This document shows positions 8,185 to 17,864 of a DNA stretch of 64,000 bases, piece by piece. The DNA comes from Vibrio rarus. Its GTDB lineage: Bacteria; Pseudomonadota; Gammaproteobacteria; Enterobacterales; Vibrionaceae. Numbering within the stretch: position 1 is the stretch's first letter; every line of letters starts with the position of its first letter. The stretch covers positions 806,001-870,000 of the forward strand of contig NZ_AP024901.1 of NCBI RefSeq assembly GCF_024347075.1, written 5' to 3'. Both the position numbers and the translations under genes were made by a program. The notes beneath the pieces were generated by a model. That model was not told the DNA's origin and did no database searches. It saw nothing but the letters and a program-made list of their open reading frames with translations.

Positions 8185-9057
8185 ATGCTACGGCTCATCA
8201 CTTTGGCCGCTATTTGGGGTGGCTCATTCCTATTTATGCGTATATCAGCAAACGCACTGGGACCGGCTTATTTAATTGAAGCAAGAGTCCTATTTGCGGC
8301 ACTGAGTTTGTTGGCGGTGGCCACTTATTTAAAGAAACGTCTTGAGTTCGCTCGTTTTAAGCAACACTTTTTTATTATTGGTCTGTTTAACACGGCATTG
8401 CCATTTTTGTTATTCGCCTATGCAGCTCAAGTTCTTCCAGCATCCATACTGTCAATATTGAACTCTACGGCTGCCATTTGGGGGGCGGCGATCAGCATTG
8501 TATGTTCACGAACCTTGCCAACATTGAAAGTGGTACTTGGGTTGATCTGTGGTGTGATTGGTGTGTCAATTTTAGTTGGCTTTGATCGTGGTCACTTAGC
8601 ATCAGGCTCAGAGTGGGCGATAGTGGCGGGGGTGATGGCAGCGTGTTGCTATGGCATCGCCAGTAACTATGCCAAGAGCGCGCCTAAAGTATCTTCGTTT
8701 GATAATGCTCACGGAAGCATGTGGGCGGCGTGTCTCATTATCTTGCCATTGCTGCCTTTTTTACCCATTAGAGAGATGCCTAATGTACAGATATCTATCT
8801 CCGTCATTTTGCTTGGTGTGGTATGTACAGGGCTGGCTTATTTACTCTATTTTCGTTTGATAGAAGATATTGGTCCTCCTTCTGCTTTGTCGGTGACGTT
8901 TTTAATTCCGCTGTTTGGTATTCTATGGGGGTATCTATTTTTAGATGAGCAAGTGGGTTGGAACACGGCATTTGGTGCGTTATTTGTTATTGGAGGCACT
9001 ATGCTAGTCACAGGGTTCTCTGTGAAGAAGATGTTATTTACTAAGAGACAGGCATGA
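8185..9057 (+). CDS. EamA/DMT-family transporter
   Basis: A 290-residue inner-membrane protein with two EamA domains and about ten transmembrane helices, the drug/metabolite transporter fold that exports metabolites or amino acids. The start MLRLITLAAIWGGSFLFMRI matches the usual family beginning, and the second half carries the second repeat (PPSALSVTFLIPLFGILWGYLFLDEQ). An in-frame GTG at 8104 would add 27 residues with a basic, non-family extension; neither codon has a good ribosome-binding site, so the start is uncertain. The stop overlaps the next gene's ATG (ATGA at 9054-9057), implying translational coupling. Substrate unknown. Confidence 0.8.
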   Translation: MLRLITLAAIWGGSFLFMRISANALGPAYLIEARVLFAALSLLAVATYLKKRLEFARFKQHFFIIGLFNTALPFLLFAYAAQVLPASILSILNSTAAIWGAAISIVCSRTLPTLKVVLGLICGVIGVSILVGFDRGHLASGSEWAIVAGVMAACCYGIASNYAKSAPKVSSFDNAHGSMWAACLIILPLLPFLPIREMPNVQISISVILLGVVCTGLAYLLYFRLIEDIGPPSALSVTFLIPLFGILWGYLFLDEQVGWNTAFGALFVIGGTMLVTGFSVKKMLFTKRQA

Positions 9058-9884
9058 ATATCAATCAACAACGTCATTATGAAACGGTAGAAAAAGCGAT
9101 TGAATATATTCGTCAAAATATAGACCAACAGCCGAGTTTGGCCAAAGTGGCCCAACAGGTGCACCTTAGCGAATATCATCTGCAGCGGGTTTTTACCGAG
9201 TGGGCCGGCATTTCGCCAAAACGTTTTATGCAATCCATGACCAAAGAAAGGGCATTACAAGAATTAAAGACGTCACAGAATTTATTGCAAGTTGCGGACA
9301 ATATTGGCTTATCGGGCACTGGTCGCCTACATGATTTATTGGTGTCTTGTGAGGCGATGACTCCTGGGGAGGCAAAAAACCTTGGGGCGCAATTGGTGAT
9401 TTTCTTTGGCTGTGCTTATACCCCATTTGGTTATGCGGTTGTGGGATGGACAGAACGCGGCATCTGCTTTTTACAGTTTGTGGATAATGATACTAAAGAA
9501 ACAGAAGCGATCTTAAAGCAGCAATGGCCTCTGGCAACGTTTACACCTGCGGATGCACAGGGGGTTGCTAATACGATATTTTCAGGTAATGGCAATAAGG
9601 TTCACCTGCTAGTGAAAGGCACTAACTTTCAAATAAAAGTATGGGAAGCATTAATGAAAAGCCAGTCAGGGCAATTATTTTCTTATTCGCAGATCGCCAA
9701 TACAATAGGCTCGCCAAAGGCATCGAGGGCAGTGGGAAGCGCGGTGGCATCCAATACCATTGGCTTTTTGATCCCTTGTCATCGAGTGATTCGTGGTGAT
9801 GGTGATGTGGGGCAGTTTCGTTGGGGAAGTGATAGAAAAGTGGCCATTCAGGGCTGGGAGGCGGCTCATCAGAGTGCAAGCTAA
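9054..9884 (+). CDS. ada: AraC-type HTH fused to O6-methylguanine-DNA methyltransferase (Ada-like)
   Basis: A 276-residue fusion. Residues about 15-105 are an AraC/XylS double HTH (SLAKVAQQVHLSEYHLQRVF, then SPKRFMQSMTKERALQEL). Residues about 110-270 are the suicide methyltransferase domain with the active-site motif IPCHRVIRGDG, the acceptor cysteine near residue 242, followed by GQFRWGSDRK. The enzyme transfers the methyl group of O6-methylguanine to that cysteine. E. coli Ada also has an N-terminal zinc domain that senses methylphosphotriesters; it is absent here, so the usual adaptive-response switch is missing. The gene overlaps the exporter by 4 bp. Confidence 0.85.
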   Translation: MNINQQRHYETVEKAIEYIRQNIDQQPSLAKVAQQVHLSEYHLQRVFTEWAGISPKRFMQSMTKERALQELKTSQNLLQVADNIGLSGTGRLHDLLVSCEAMTPGEAKNLGAQLVIFFGCAYTPFGYAVVGWTERGICFLQFVDNDTKETEAILKQQWPLATFTPADAQGVANTIFSGNGNKVHLLVKGTNFQIKVWEALMKSQSGQLFSYSQIANTIGSPKASRAVGSAVASNTIGFLIPCHRVIRGDGDVGQFRWGSDRKVAIQGWEAAHQSAS

Positions 9885-9918
9885 TTTGTTGCAAAGTTGC
9901 TTTTAGAACAGGGTAAGC

Positions 9919-9943
9919 CCGATAGAGATCACCTCTCTATCGG
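9919..9943. terminator. Hairpin between convergent ada-like and YjiH genes
   Basis: A 9-bp perfect stem, CCGATAGAG with CTCTATCGG, spans 9919-9943 between two convergent genes. No convincing T run follows on either strand, so termination efficiency is uncertain. Confidence 0.45.
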
Positions 9944-9957
9944 ACGGCATTATGAGG

Positions 9958-11331
9958 TTAGAAAATGAGGTGGGCGACACCGGCGATGACAGGTAAGGTG
10001 ATCAAGGTACGTAAAATGAAGATGACAAAGAGCTCGCCGATATTTACTGGGATCTTACTGCCAAGCAGCAGAGCCCCCACTTCCGACATGTAAATTAATT
10101 GAGTGACTGACATTGCTGCAATCACAAAACGGGTCAGTTCGCTGTCAATGGAAGCGGCAAGAATGGCCGGAATGAACATATCGGCAAAACCTACAACTAT
10201 GGTTTGGGAAGCAGCGGCGGCTTCAGGAATGGCCAATAATTCCAGATAGGGAACAAAAGGCTTTCCTAGAATAGCGAACACGGAAGTGTATTCAGCAATA
10301 ACTAATGCAATTGTGCCCAGCCCCATCACCACTGGCAGTACGCCAAACACCATATCAACGGCGTTTTTAACCCCTTCAGAGATGACTTTTTTAAATGAGG
10401 TGACTTGTCCTGCTTTATGCAGAGCCAGATCCATGCCCCATGAAAATGTACTGTGGCCTTGTGGGATGGCATTGGCATCATGATTCGGTTTTGTCCCATC
10501 AATAAAGGTATCTTTTTTACGGCTAAGGGGGGGGAGGCGTGGAATGATGACTGCCGCGACAAATCCAGCCAAACAAATGGCGCCGTAGAAGGGAAGAAAC
10601 AGGTGTTCTAGCTCTACCTGTGCAATCACGACCAAGCTAAAAGTAATGGAAACGGCCGAGAATGTGGTGCCGACGACCGCCGCTTCTCTTTGGGTATAAA
10701 ATTTACTTTCGTATTGCTTGCTGGTGAGAAGAATACCGACACTGCCGTCACCTAACCAAGAGGCCATGCAGTCGATAGCAGAGCGTCCGGGTAGGTTAAA
10801 CAAGGGGCGCATAATTTTACTCAGTAGAGTACCGAACAATTCAAGCAGGCCAAAATTGAGTAGTAAAGGGAGCAGTAGGCCGGCAAAAATGAATACGGAA
10901 AACAGAGTAGGCAATAAACCATCCAACACTAAGCCTCCGGTATTTTCCTCCCAAATCGCTTCTGGTCCAACTTGAAAGTAGGTCATAGTGACGGCGATAC
11001 CACCAATGACACGTACCGCTAACCATAGTGGTGATGGTTTAAATAACCCGGTTAAGAAGTGGCTATTGGCGATAAATGGTGGCGTTTTTATTGCACAAGC
11101 AACCGAGGCCAGTGCCATGCTGGCAATGATGAATGTCACGATACCGATTAAGCTACTGTCTAATGCTGCTTGGAGCGTTTTTGCTAATACAGCGACGGGA
11201 ATAGTGAGATTTCCGTCATAGCTGATAGGAGCCATAAACAGGAATAGCCCGAGGATGGATGGGATAAAAAACATCCAAAAATTGCCTTTCGTTGGCGGTG
11301 TAGAAGGTGTCGTGGTGTTGTTTGTATGCAT
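9958..11331 (-). CDS. YjiH-family membrane protein (nucleoside-recognition/Gate domain)
   Basis: A 457-residue polytopic inner-membrane protein with about ten hydrophobic helices. The N-terminal part (NFWMFFIPSILGLFLFMAPI) and the central stretch MASWLGDGSVGILLTSKQYESKFYTQREA resemble the YjiH/nucleoside-recognition (Gate) family, whose members are thought to be transporters though the substrates are undefined. A cytoplasmic loop with charged residues lies at about 265-310. It is transcribed toward the ada-like gene and has no obvious partner. The assignment rests on recognition of the family, not on a catalytic motif. Confidence 0.65.
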   Translation of the reverse strand: MHTNNTTTPSTPPTKGNFWMFFIPSILGLFLFMAPISYDGNLTIPVAVLAKTLQAALDSSLIGIVTFIIASMALASVACAIKTPPFIANSHFLTGLFKPSPLWLAVRVIGGIAVTMTYFQVGPEAIWEENTGGLVLDGLLPTLFSVFIFAGLLLPLLLNFGLLELFGTLLSKIMRPLFNLPGRSAIDCMASWLGDGSVGILLTSKQYESKFYTQREAAVVGTTFSAVSITFSLVVIAQVELEHLFLPFYGAICLAGFVAAVIIPRLPPLSRKKDTFIDGTKPNHDANAIPQGHSTFSWGMDLALHKAGQVTSFKKVISEGVKNAVDMVFGVLPVVMGLGTIALVIAEYTSVFAILGKPFVPYLELLAIPEAAAASQTIVVGFADMFIPAILAASIDSELTRFVIAAMSVTQLIYMSEVGALLLGSKIPVNIGELFVIFILRTLITLPVIAGVAHLIF

Positions 11332-11764
11332 GGGTTAACTCGCGTCTAACATCTTAATAATGACAGTGTGTTTTTTAGTCGCTATTACGCAACTGGTTTG
11401 TGAGCAAGGATACGGTATCTTGGAGTGGGATAGCAATCCTATTCAGTCATGATGTGTAATTATTCATGGGCATCCTCTCTGTTTGGGACATACCCCTGAT
11501 TTTTATAATGAAAAATGTATTTTGCTGGCATGGATCTGCTGGCCAATCGTAAGGAATGAGGGGGAATGTCAACTCAGAATGGTGAGGGATGGAATGCTGT
11601 TTAATTAGAGCAAATAGTGCGGGGTGTAAAGTGCCATTCGCCGTGTAAGAGATCTCTTACAAAAGCGTAGGAAAACAATTAAATATTGAATGCGCAATAT
11701 CCTTTTTGTTGTTATAAGTCGTTGATTTTAAATCATATATCGGATTTGCCTATAGGATAAAAGT
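11332..11764. other. Intergenic region upstream of csrB and yjiH-like gene
   Basis: About 430 bp with no reading frame I can support. Its right part contains the GacA/VarA box described separately and probably the csrB promoter; the left part should hold the promoter of the YjiH-like gene on the opposite strand, but I see no convincing hexamers there. Confidence 0.5.
11644..11661 (+). promoter_or_regulatory. GacA/VarA upstream activating box for csrB
   Basis: TGTAAGAGATCTCTTACA at 11644-11661 is an 18-bp perfect palindrome and an exact match to the GacA/UvrY/VarA consensus TGTAAG-N6-CTTACA. It lies about 110-155 bp upstream of the likely csrB start, a position usual for these boxes ahead of CsrB/RsmZ-type RNA genes. 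Confidence 0.85.
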
Positions 11765-11769
11765 AAAGT

Positions 11770-12205
11770 TAAATGTCATAATCCATTGTATACGGGGCTA
11801 AAAACAGCGAAACTTTAGTTGTCAGCAGGAAGCAGACATTTAAGGACTCTTCAGGATGAAGAACAACGACTAGGATGGCGTTGATAAGGATATTTGGACA
11901 TTGTATGGACACAGAAGCTACTAGGATGGTAGTTTGCAACGGAACGCAATGGACACCTCTAGGATAGAGGAAGGAATAAACATCAGGACGATGTAAGGGA
12001 CACCGCTCAAGGAATAAGTGAGTAATACCAGTAAGGATATTGGTCTGCCAGGATAAGGCATTGGACACCGCTAGGATGGCGAGTAAGGATTAAGCTTAGG
12101 ATTAGCACACTATCATGGACTAGATGCATGGAGCATTTTTTAGTAGCCGGATTGCTGCAAGTAAAACAATAAACCCCGATGGGCTTTTAGCCCTCGGGGT
12201 TTTTC
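11770..12205 (+). ncRNA. csrB: CsrB-type CsrA-sequestering regulatory RNA
   Basis: A non-coding stretch with about 24 GGA motifs between 11827 and 12165, many as CAGGAUGA or CUAGGAUGG in the loops of short stems (for example CUUCAGGAUGAAG near 11850 and CACCGCUAGGAUGG near 12066). Repeated GGA loops plus a strong terminator are the hallmark of CsrB/CsrC RNAs, which bind many copies of CsrA and relieve its control of translation. The 5' end is uncertain: TATAGGAT at 11751 or TGTATACG near 11788 could be the -10, giving a 405-440 nt RNA. The exact GacA/VarA box upstream supports control by the VarS/VarA two-component system. A reading frame on the other strand here is an artefact. Confidence 0.9.
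12171..12205 (+). terminator. csrB Rho-independent terminator
   Basis: AAACCCCGA/TCGGGGTTT and GGGC/GCCC form a near-continuous stem around the loop TTTTA, followed by five Ts. It defines the csrB 3' end. Confidence 0.9.
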
Positions 12206-12236
12206 TTTGCCTATTGTTTTTTGTCCGTTGCCTTTA

Positions 12237-12355
12237 CATACCAATCACACTAAGTAAGTGTTCAGAAATAGCGCTGGGAAAATGCTCGAAAACAAGGCGG
12301 AATTTTTCGATAAGTAGTGATTCTACAATCAAAAATTTTAATAATATGCGCAGGG
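12237..12355. repeat. Dispersed palindromic repeat, copy A (partial)
   Basis: About 115 bp here match 46458-46575 with few differences. Shared words include ATGCTCGAAAACAAGG, AATTTTTCGATAAGTAGT and TTCTACAATCAAAAATT. The core forms a hairpin (AATTTTT with AAAAATT). The similarity fades after about 12345, near the end of the mscS-like gene, so this copy appears to lack its right end. Confidence 0.75.
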
Positions 12356-12410
12356 CTTCTACTAGGGTAGATAAGTGCATAGGAGTGCATCCTATGCACA
12401 ATATGAGCGG

Positions 12411-14012
12411 TTACGCTTGCTCTGTTTGGTAAATATGCACATCCCGTTGAGGGAATGGAATAGTAATGCCATTAGCATCAAACTGACGTTTCATCTCTTC
12501 TGTGACATCCCAGTACACATCCCAATAATCATCCGTTCTTACCCAAGGTCGCACGATAAGATCCACTGAAGACTCATTTAATGTATGTACTCGTACATTC
12601 ATCTCTGGGTGTTTTAGCACTCGGTCATGATTTTCTAGCACTTTAATGGCTATTTGCTTAGCAAAATCAAAGTCATCGTCATAGCCAATGCCGAACACCA
12701 TATCCACACGTCGCACTCGTTCAGAGGTCATATTATTAATGACATCTCCCCAAATTTTATTATTTGGAATGACTAATGTTTGGTTATCTAGCGTGCGAAC
12801 AGTCGTAGACACTAAGCTCATGTGGCTGACTGTGCCTTGTATTCCCGCCACCTGAACCAAGTCTTTTACATCAAATGGGCGATAGATCAGAATCATTAAT
12901 CCTGACGCAAAGTTAGACAAGGTATCTTGTAATGCAAAGCCAATAATGACCCCTGCCACACCAAAACCGGTCAAAAGCGGGCCTAGGTTGATACCAACTT
13001 GAGACAGAGCGATGAGCAAGCCAATAAAGGTGACGGCTTTTGACACTATGGAGATGAAGAAGTCTTGCATTAACACACTAAAGTCCATTTTTGAGTGCGA
13101 AACGCTTTTTTTCACAAGATTGGCGATGATTTTCGATAAAATTCGGGTGACCCATAAAATCGCTAAGAACACTAACAATTTGACCAGTAGCGATGGGGAG
13201 TTATCGAAGGCCCAATCTTTAAAAGAATCCAGCCATTGGCTGAACAGTCCCATAGCCACATTGACATCTAATACATCGGCGTTGATGTCGCCAGTCATTG
13301 CAAATAAGGTCTGTTTATAATCCGTTACGTCTAAGCCAAAATCCGACATTAGCGTGACGGTATTATTCATACTAGCCAGAAGAAAACGTTGTAACTGAGC
13401 CAATGCCACCACTTGTGTTTCTAGGTCGGGTTTATCGGCTTCCGTGGTGTAGGTCATGCGTTCATCAAGGGCTTTTTTGCGACTGTCTATGTAAATGACA
13501 ATATCGTATAAAATTTGACTACGTTGTTGTAAGTCTTGTTTAAATCCACTGTCATCTAATTTTAGGTTTAAGGTTTTGGCCCAAGTAAAGGTAGTGGCGA
13601 GTTCAGTGTAATAGATATCAATACTACTGATGCGTTGTTGGGCGAGAAATTGAAATTCTGCTTTTTCCGCCCCACTGGCATTTCGTGCTTCTTTAAACAG
13701 TTGTTCTGACTGTTTATCAGCATGCACGATCAATGCTTGTAGCATAGTGGCTTGGGCTGGGATCAGTGTTTTTAGCCCTTCGCTATCGGGCGCTGTTGTC
13801 ACTAAATTAGCGATGCTCTCTCTGAGAACCCCATTTTTACGTCTTAACACATCTTCTATAAATAAGGCTTCTTCTCCCGATGACGCTTCTATTTTAGTGA
13901 TCTGAGCAGAAAACTGGCTCTGCTGTTGTAAGAGGTGATCCATTTCTGCAGCGGTTGCAACTTTAATAAAAGCCGTGCAGAGAAAAACAAGCAGTAATAA
14001 TCCTTTACGCAT
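12411..14012 (-). CDS. MscS-family mechanosensitive ion channel
   Basis: A 533-residue inner-membrane channel that opens under membrane tension to release solutes after osmotic downshock. A signal peptide (about 1-21) and a long helical periplasmic region (about 22-260) precede three membrane helices (about 275-370). The conserved pore helix and beta domain follow: GVAGVIIGFALQDTLSNFASG, then IYRPFDVKDLVQVAGIQGTV, then TLVIPNNKIWGDVI and the C-terminal alpha/beta domain. It is larger than E. coli MscS (286) and closer to the YbdG/YnaI size class. Its 3' end borders the dispersed repeat. The gene stands alone. Confidence 0.85.
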   Translation of the reverse strand: MRKGLLLLVFLCTAFIKVATAAEMDHLLQQQSQFSAQITKIEASSGEEALFIEDVLRRKNGVLRESIANLVTTAPDSEGLKTLIPAQATMLQALIVHADKQSEQLFKEARNASGAEKAEFQFLAQQRISSIDIYYTELATTFTWAKTLNLKLDDSGFKQDLQQRSQILYDIVIYIDSRKKALDERMTYTTEADKPDLETQVVALAQLQRFLLASMNNTVTLMSDFGLDVTDYKQTLFAMTGDINADVLDVNVAMGLFSQWLDSFKDWAFDNSPSLLVKLLVFLAILWVTRILSKIIANLVKKSVSHSKMDFSVLMQDFFISIVSKAVTFIGLLIALSQVGINLGPLLTGFGVAGVIIGFALQDTLSNFASGLMILIYRPFDVKDLVQVAGIQGTVSHMSLVSTTVRTLDNQTLVIPNNKIWGDVINNMTSERVRRVDMVFGIGYDDDFDFAKQIAIKVLENHDRVLKHPEMNVRVHTLNESSVDLIVRPWVRTDDYWDVYWDVTEEMKRQFDANGITIPFPQRDVHIYQTEQA

Positions 14013-14343
14013 GATGTGGTCTCTTAAAATGAGTTTAAAAATATAGGGTTAGAGAATATTTGGTATCTGGTTGAGTATAGTTAACAAAGGCAAATTTTGC
14101 TGACGGTAAAATGTAATTTCATGGATTTCTTGATTGTTATTTAATCTAAACTAGCATTTATTAACATAAATATAACATGGTTGTATCGAAGGGTTGCTCA
14201 GATAACCTGCCGAGCGTGTGCTTAAATCTTTAGGGTTGCGCATACCTGACTGTTGTCGCCAGATATGCATTGACGTTCAAATGTTCTGATGAGCTGGTTA
14301 GATTCCGGCCTCAACATTGGCTCACCAGGAGGGTGACACGCTA
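14013..14343. other. Divergent promoter region between mscS-like gene and cta operon
   Basis: About 330 bp with no reading frame. The AT-rich middle (14130-14180) is a plausible promoter zone for one or both divergent genes, but no clear pair of hexamers or regulator box stands out. Confidence 0.35.
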
Positions 14344-15615
14344 ATGCGAGACCAAAACACGATTCAATCACATAACACTATGCCATTTTCAACCGCAGCT
14401 CCGTTGATGGAAAGAGTGCTGTTTGCTGAAAAAAAACGGTTTTCAAAAGCCCTGCAAGGGTGGGGAAATGTCGTGTGTCGGTTTGCGGTGTGTGTACTTT
14501 TTATTATGGGCAGTATTTCTCTCGCACAGGCTGAAACAGGCACTTCCTCTTTTAATACGACTCAAGGTGTAACTGAAATCAGTGGCAAGGTTTATCACTT
14601 GCATATGCTGATTTTTTATATTTGTGTTGCTATCGCCGTGGTGGTGTTTGGCGTGATGTTTTACTCCATTATTAAGCATCGTAAATCAAAAGGTGCGGTG
14701 GCAGCCAATTTTCATGAAAGCACCAAAGTGGAAATTATCTGGACGATTATCCCCATTGTTATTTTGATTGGTATGGCCATTCCCGCGACGAAAACCTTAA
14801 TTGAGATGGAAGACACGAGTGAATCGGATCTGACCATTAAGATTACTGGCTCACAATGGAAATGGCATTATCGTTATTTTGAGCATGATGTGGCGTTTTT
14901 CAGTTATTTATCTACGAGTAATGAACAAATTACAGGGATAGATGAAAAAGGCGAACACTATCTGCTTGAAGTGGATAACCCACTCGTTTTGCCCATAGGT
15001 AAAAAAATCCGTTTTCTTATGACCTCTGATGATGTGATTCACTCATGGTGGGTGCCTGACTTTGCGGTGAAAAAAGATACCATTCCAGGGTTTATAAATG
15101 AAGCATGGACAAAAATAGATAAGCCGGGGATATACCGAGGTCAGTGTGCAGAGTTGTGTGGTCGTAATCACGGCTTTATGCCGATTGTGGTTAAGGCGGT
15201 GAGCAGTGACGAATTTGATGCTTGGGTGCAAAGTAAGGAGCAGGAAATTGCTGCGGCTAAAATTGAGCAACAACAAGCGTTACAAAAAACCTTGAGCATG
15301 GATGAACTTATGGTTTTAGGTAAAGAGGTGTATGAGGGGCGCTGTGCGGTATGCCATCAAAGTAATGGCTTAGGTGTAGCAAATGTATTTCCTGCAATGA
15401 AAGGAAGTGCAGTGGTTCTAGGGGAAGTAGGCACTCACATTGATATTATTATGAATGGGGTGAATGGCACTGCCATGCAGGCGTTTGCAACACAATTAAC
15501 GGCAGAAGAAATAGCTGCGGTGGTGACGTATGAGCGTAATGCATGGGACAACAATACCGGTGACGTCGTGCAGGCATCTGACGTTAATGCGCAAATGAAT
15601 CCGGAGGGTGACTGA
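14344..15615 (+). CDS. ctaC: Cytochrome c oxidase subunit II with fused cytochrome c domain (aa3/caa3 type)
   Basis: A 423-residue membrane-anchored periplasmic subunit that takes electrons from cytochrome c. Two transmembrane helices follow the signal-like region, then a cupredoxin domain with the binuclear CuA site ([15 protein letters not shown]) and a C-terminal class I cytochrome c with CAVCH (about residue 335) and a later Met ligand. The fused haem domain makes this a caa3-like subunit. The ATG at 14344 is preferred over an in-frame TTG at 14317 because AGGAGG precedes it. The stop overlaps the ctaD ATG by one base, so the operon begins here. Confidence 0.93.
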   Translation: MRDQNTIQSHNTMPFSTAAPLMERVLFAEKKRFSKALQGWGNVVCRFAVCVLFIMGSISLAQAETGTSSFNTTQGVTEISGKVYHLHMLIFYICVAIAVVVFGVMFYSIIKHRKSKGAVAANFHESTKVEIIWTIIPIVILIGMAIPATKTLIEMEDTSESDLTIKITGSQWKWHYRYFEHDVAFFSYLSTSNEQITGIDEKGEHYLLEVDNPLVLPIGKKIRFLMTSDDVIHSWWVPDFAVKKDTIPGFINEAWTKIDKPGIYRGQCAELCGRNHGFMPIVVKAVSSDEFDAWVQSKEQEIAAAKIEQQQALQKTLSMDELMVLGKEVYEGRCAVCHQSNGLGVANVFPAMKGSAVVLGEVGTHIDIIMNGVNGTAMQAFATQLTAEEIAAVVTYERNAWDNNTGDVVQASDVNAQMNPEGD

Positions 15616-17258
15616 TGAAAGCGTACGACAAAACCTCTACCTATGAGAGTTCGGCGACCGATGATCTCACCGCTTCTGGTGAGCAAGGCGCGACTGTGAG
15701 TGAGCATGAACATCATGGGCCAGCAAAAGGCATCGCACGCTGGATTTACTCTACTAACCATAAAGATATTGGTACTTTGTATTTATGGTTTAGCTTGATC
15801 ATGTTTTTTACCGGTGGTGCCATGGCTATGGTGATTCGCGCTGAACTCTTTCAGCCTGGGTTGCAATTAGTTGAGCCACAGTTTTTTAATCAAATGACCA
15901 CAGTGCACGGCTTAGTGATGGTGTTTGGTGCGGTGATGCCTGCTTTTACGGGATTGGCAAACTGGATGATCCCTATGATGATTGGCGCGCCAGATATGGC
16001 GTTACCTAGGATGAATAATCTCAGTTTTTGGATTCTACCTTTTGCGTTTCTTATTTTATTAAGCTCGTTATTTATGCCCGGTGGTGGCCCTGATTTTGGT
16101 TGGACGTTTTATGCGCCGCTTTCTACCACTTACGGGCCTGATAGTACCGCGCTGTTTGTGTTCTCCATTCATATTATGGGGATCAGTTCCATCATGGGGG
16201 CGATTAATGTCATTGTGACCATTTTTAATATGCGTGCTCCCGGTATGAACTTTATGAAAATGCCGTTGTTTGTTTGGACTTGGCTTATCACCGCATTTTT
16301 GCTCATTGCTGTCATGCCTGTACTGGCTGGTGCTGTCACTATGGTACTGACGGATAAGTACTTTGGAACGAGCTTCTTTGACGCAGCAGGAGGGGGCGAT
16401 CCGGTGATGTTCCAGCATATATTTTGGTTCTTTGGCCATCCTGAAGTTTATATTATGATCTTGCCCTCCTTTGGCATCATTTCAGCCATAGTTCCTGCTT
16501 TCAGTGGTAAAAAACTGTTTGGCTATCATTCTATGGTGTACGCCACTTGCTCCATTGCGCTGTTGTCATTTTTAGTCTGGGCGCATCATATGTTTACCAC
16601 AGGAATGCCGGTGTTTGCCGAGCTGTTCTTTATGTATTGCACTATGTTAATTGCGGTGCCAACTGGGGTGAAGGTATTCAACTGGGTGGCGACAATGTGG
16701 CGAGGGGCCTTAACTTTTGAAACGCCCATGTTATTTGCTATCGCCTTTATTGTACTGTTCACCATTGGCGGGTTTTCCGGTTTGATGTTAGCCATTGTTC
16801 CGGCGGATTTTCAGTATCATGATACTTACTTTGTGGTGGCGCACTTTCATTATGTGTTGGTGTCTGGTGCGGTATTTTCCATTATGGCTGCCGCCTATTA
16901 TTGGTTACCAAAGTGGACGGGCAATATGTACAACCAACGCCTTAGCCTAGTGCACTTTTGGACTTCTATCATCTCGGTCAATGTGTTGTTTTTTCCGATG
17001 CATTTCTTGGGGTTAGCGGGTATGCCAAGGCGAATACCCGATTACGCTATCCAGTTTGCCGATGTGAACCAAATTGTCTCTATAGGAGGGTTTGCCTTTG
17101 GCTTATCTCAGCTTATTTTCTTATGGGTGGTGATCAAATGTATTCGAGGAGGGGAAAAAGCGCCCGCTAAGCCGTGGCAGCGTGCAGAAGGATTAGAGTG
17201 GACTGTGCCTAGCCCCGCACCTCATCATACATTTTCGACGCCCCCTAAAGTGGATTAA
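15615..17258 (+). CDS. ctaD: Cytochrome c oxidase subunit I (aa3 type)
   Basis: A 547-residue, roughly 12-helix catalytic subunit that reduces O2 to water and pumps protons. Haem and copper ligands are visible: [11 protein letters not shown] (low-spin haem), [11 protein letters not shown] (CuB His and cross-linked Tyr), [10 protein letters not shown] (CuB pair) and [11 protein letters not shown] (haem ligands). These identify an A-type haem-copper oxidase. A GGAGG site inside the ctaC end precedes the ATG. Confidence 0.97.
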   Translation: MKAYDKTSTYESSATDDLTASGEQGATVSEHEHHGPAKGIARWIYSTNHKDIGTLYLWFSLIMFFTGGAMAMVIRAELFQPGLQLVEPQFFNQMTTVHGLVMVFGAVMPAFTGLANWMIPMMIGAPDMALPRMNNLSFWILPFAFLILLSSLFMPGGGPDFGWTFYAPLSTTYGPDSTALFVFSIHIMGISSIMGAINVIVTIFNMRAPGMNFMKMPLFVWTWLITAFLLIAVMPVLAGAVTMVLTDKYFGTSFFDAAGGGDPVMFQHIFWFFGHPEVYIMILPSFGIISAIVPAFSGKKLFGYHSMVYATCSIALLSFLVWAHHMFTTGMPVFAELFFMYCTMLIAVPTGVKVFNWVATMWRGALTFETPMLFAIAFIVLFTIGGFSGLMLAIVPADFQYHDTYFVVAHFHYVLVSGAVFSIMAAAYYWLPKWTGNMYNQRLSLVHFWTSIISVNVLFFPMHFLGLAGMPRRIPDYAIQFADVNQIVSIGGFAFGLSQLIFLWVVIKCIRGGEKAPAKPWQRAEGLEWTVPSPAPHHTFSTPPKVD

Positions 17259-17264
17259 CGCATT

Positions 17265-17864
17265 ATGGGCAAGGGAATGTCGAATCAAAAACTCACTCTG
17301 GTACTGTGCGGCGCCACCTTAGCCATGTTTGGTTTTGGTTTTGCCTTGGTGCCTTTGTACGACATTTTGTGTGAGCAATTAGGTATTAACGGTAAAACGT
17401 CTACGGTGGCGGCCGTTCCCCCTACAGCGATGCAAGTGGATAAATCCCGAACCATTAAGGTGGAGTTTGTGTCGCATATTTCTGCTGGTTTGCCCATTGC
17501 TTTTGAGCCACAAAGTAAGGTGATAAAAGTTCATCCTGGGGAGGTGGTTCGCACCGCCTATATTGCCACTAATCATTCTCAATCAGCGCTGGTAGCACAA
17601 GCTGTGCCATCGGTAACACCCGGTTTGGGCGCGACCCATTTTAATAAAATAGAGTGTTTTTGTTTTAATCAGCAACCCTTAAAGGCTAAGCAACAAGCTG
17701 AGCTCCCTTTGCTATTTTATGTAGAACACGATCTGCCCGATTCCATACATACACTAACGTTGTCTTATACCCTTTATGACATCAGCGATAGTGTGGATAA
17801 CACCAATGAAACATTCGCCTCCTCTGCCGTACCGGAGTATGAAATGCAAGGAGATGCACTATGA
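17265..17864 (+). CDS. ctaG: Cytochrome c oxidase assembly protein CtaG (Cox11)
   Basis: A 199-residue copper chaperone for the CuB site of subunit I. One N-terminal membrane helix (about 8-30, LTLVLCGATLAMFGFGFALVPLYD) is followed by the periplasmic immunoglobulin-like domain containing the copper-binding CFCF motif (KIECFCFNQQPL). A second in-frame ATG at 17277 is an alternative start. It overlaps ctaE by 4 bp (ATGA), and the order I-Cox11-III is the standard proteobacterial one. Confidence 0.93.
   Translation: MGKGMSNQKLTLVLCGATLAMFGFGFALVPLYDILCEQLGINGKTSTVAAVPPTAMQVDKSRTIKVEFVSHISAGLPIAFEPQSKVIKVHPGEVVRTAYIATNHSQSALVAQAVPSVTPGLGATHFNKIECFCFNQQPLKAKQQAELPLLFYVEHDLPDSIHTLTLSYTLYDISDSVDNTNETFASSAVPEYEMQGDAL

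Noticed and set aside
11769-12068. 99-codon reading frame on the minus strand
   Set aside because: It is antisense to the csrB RNA; its composition reflects the repeated GGA hairpins and it has no ribosome-binding site or family features.
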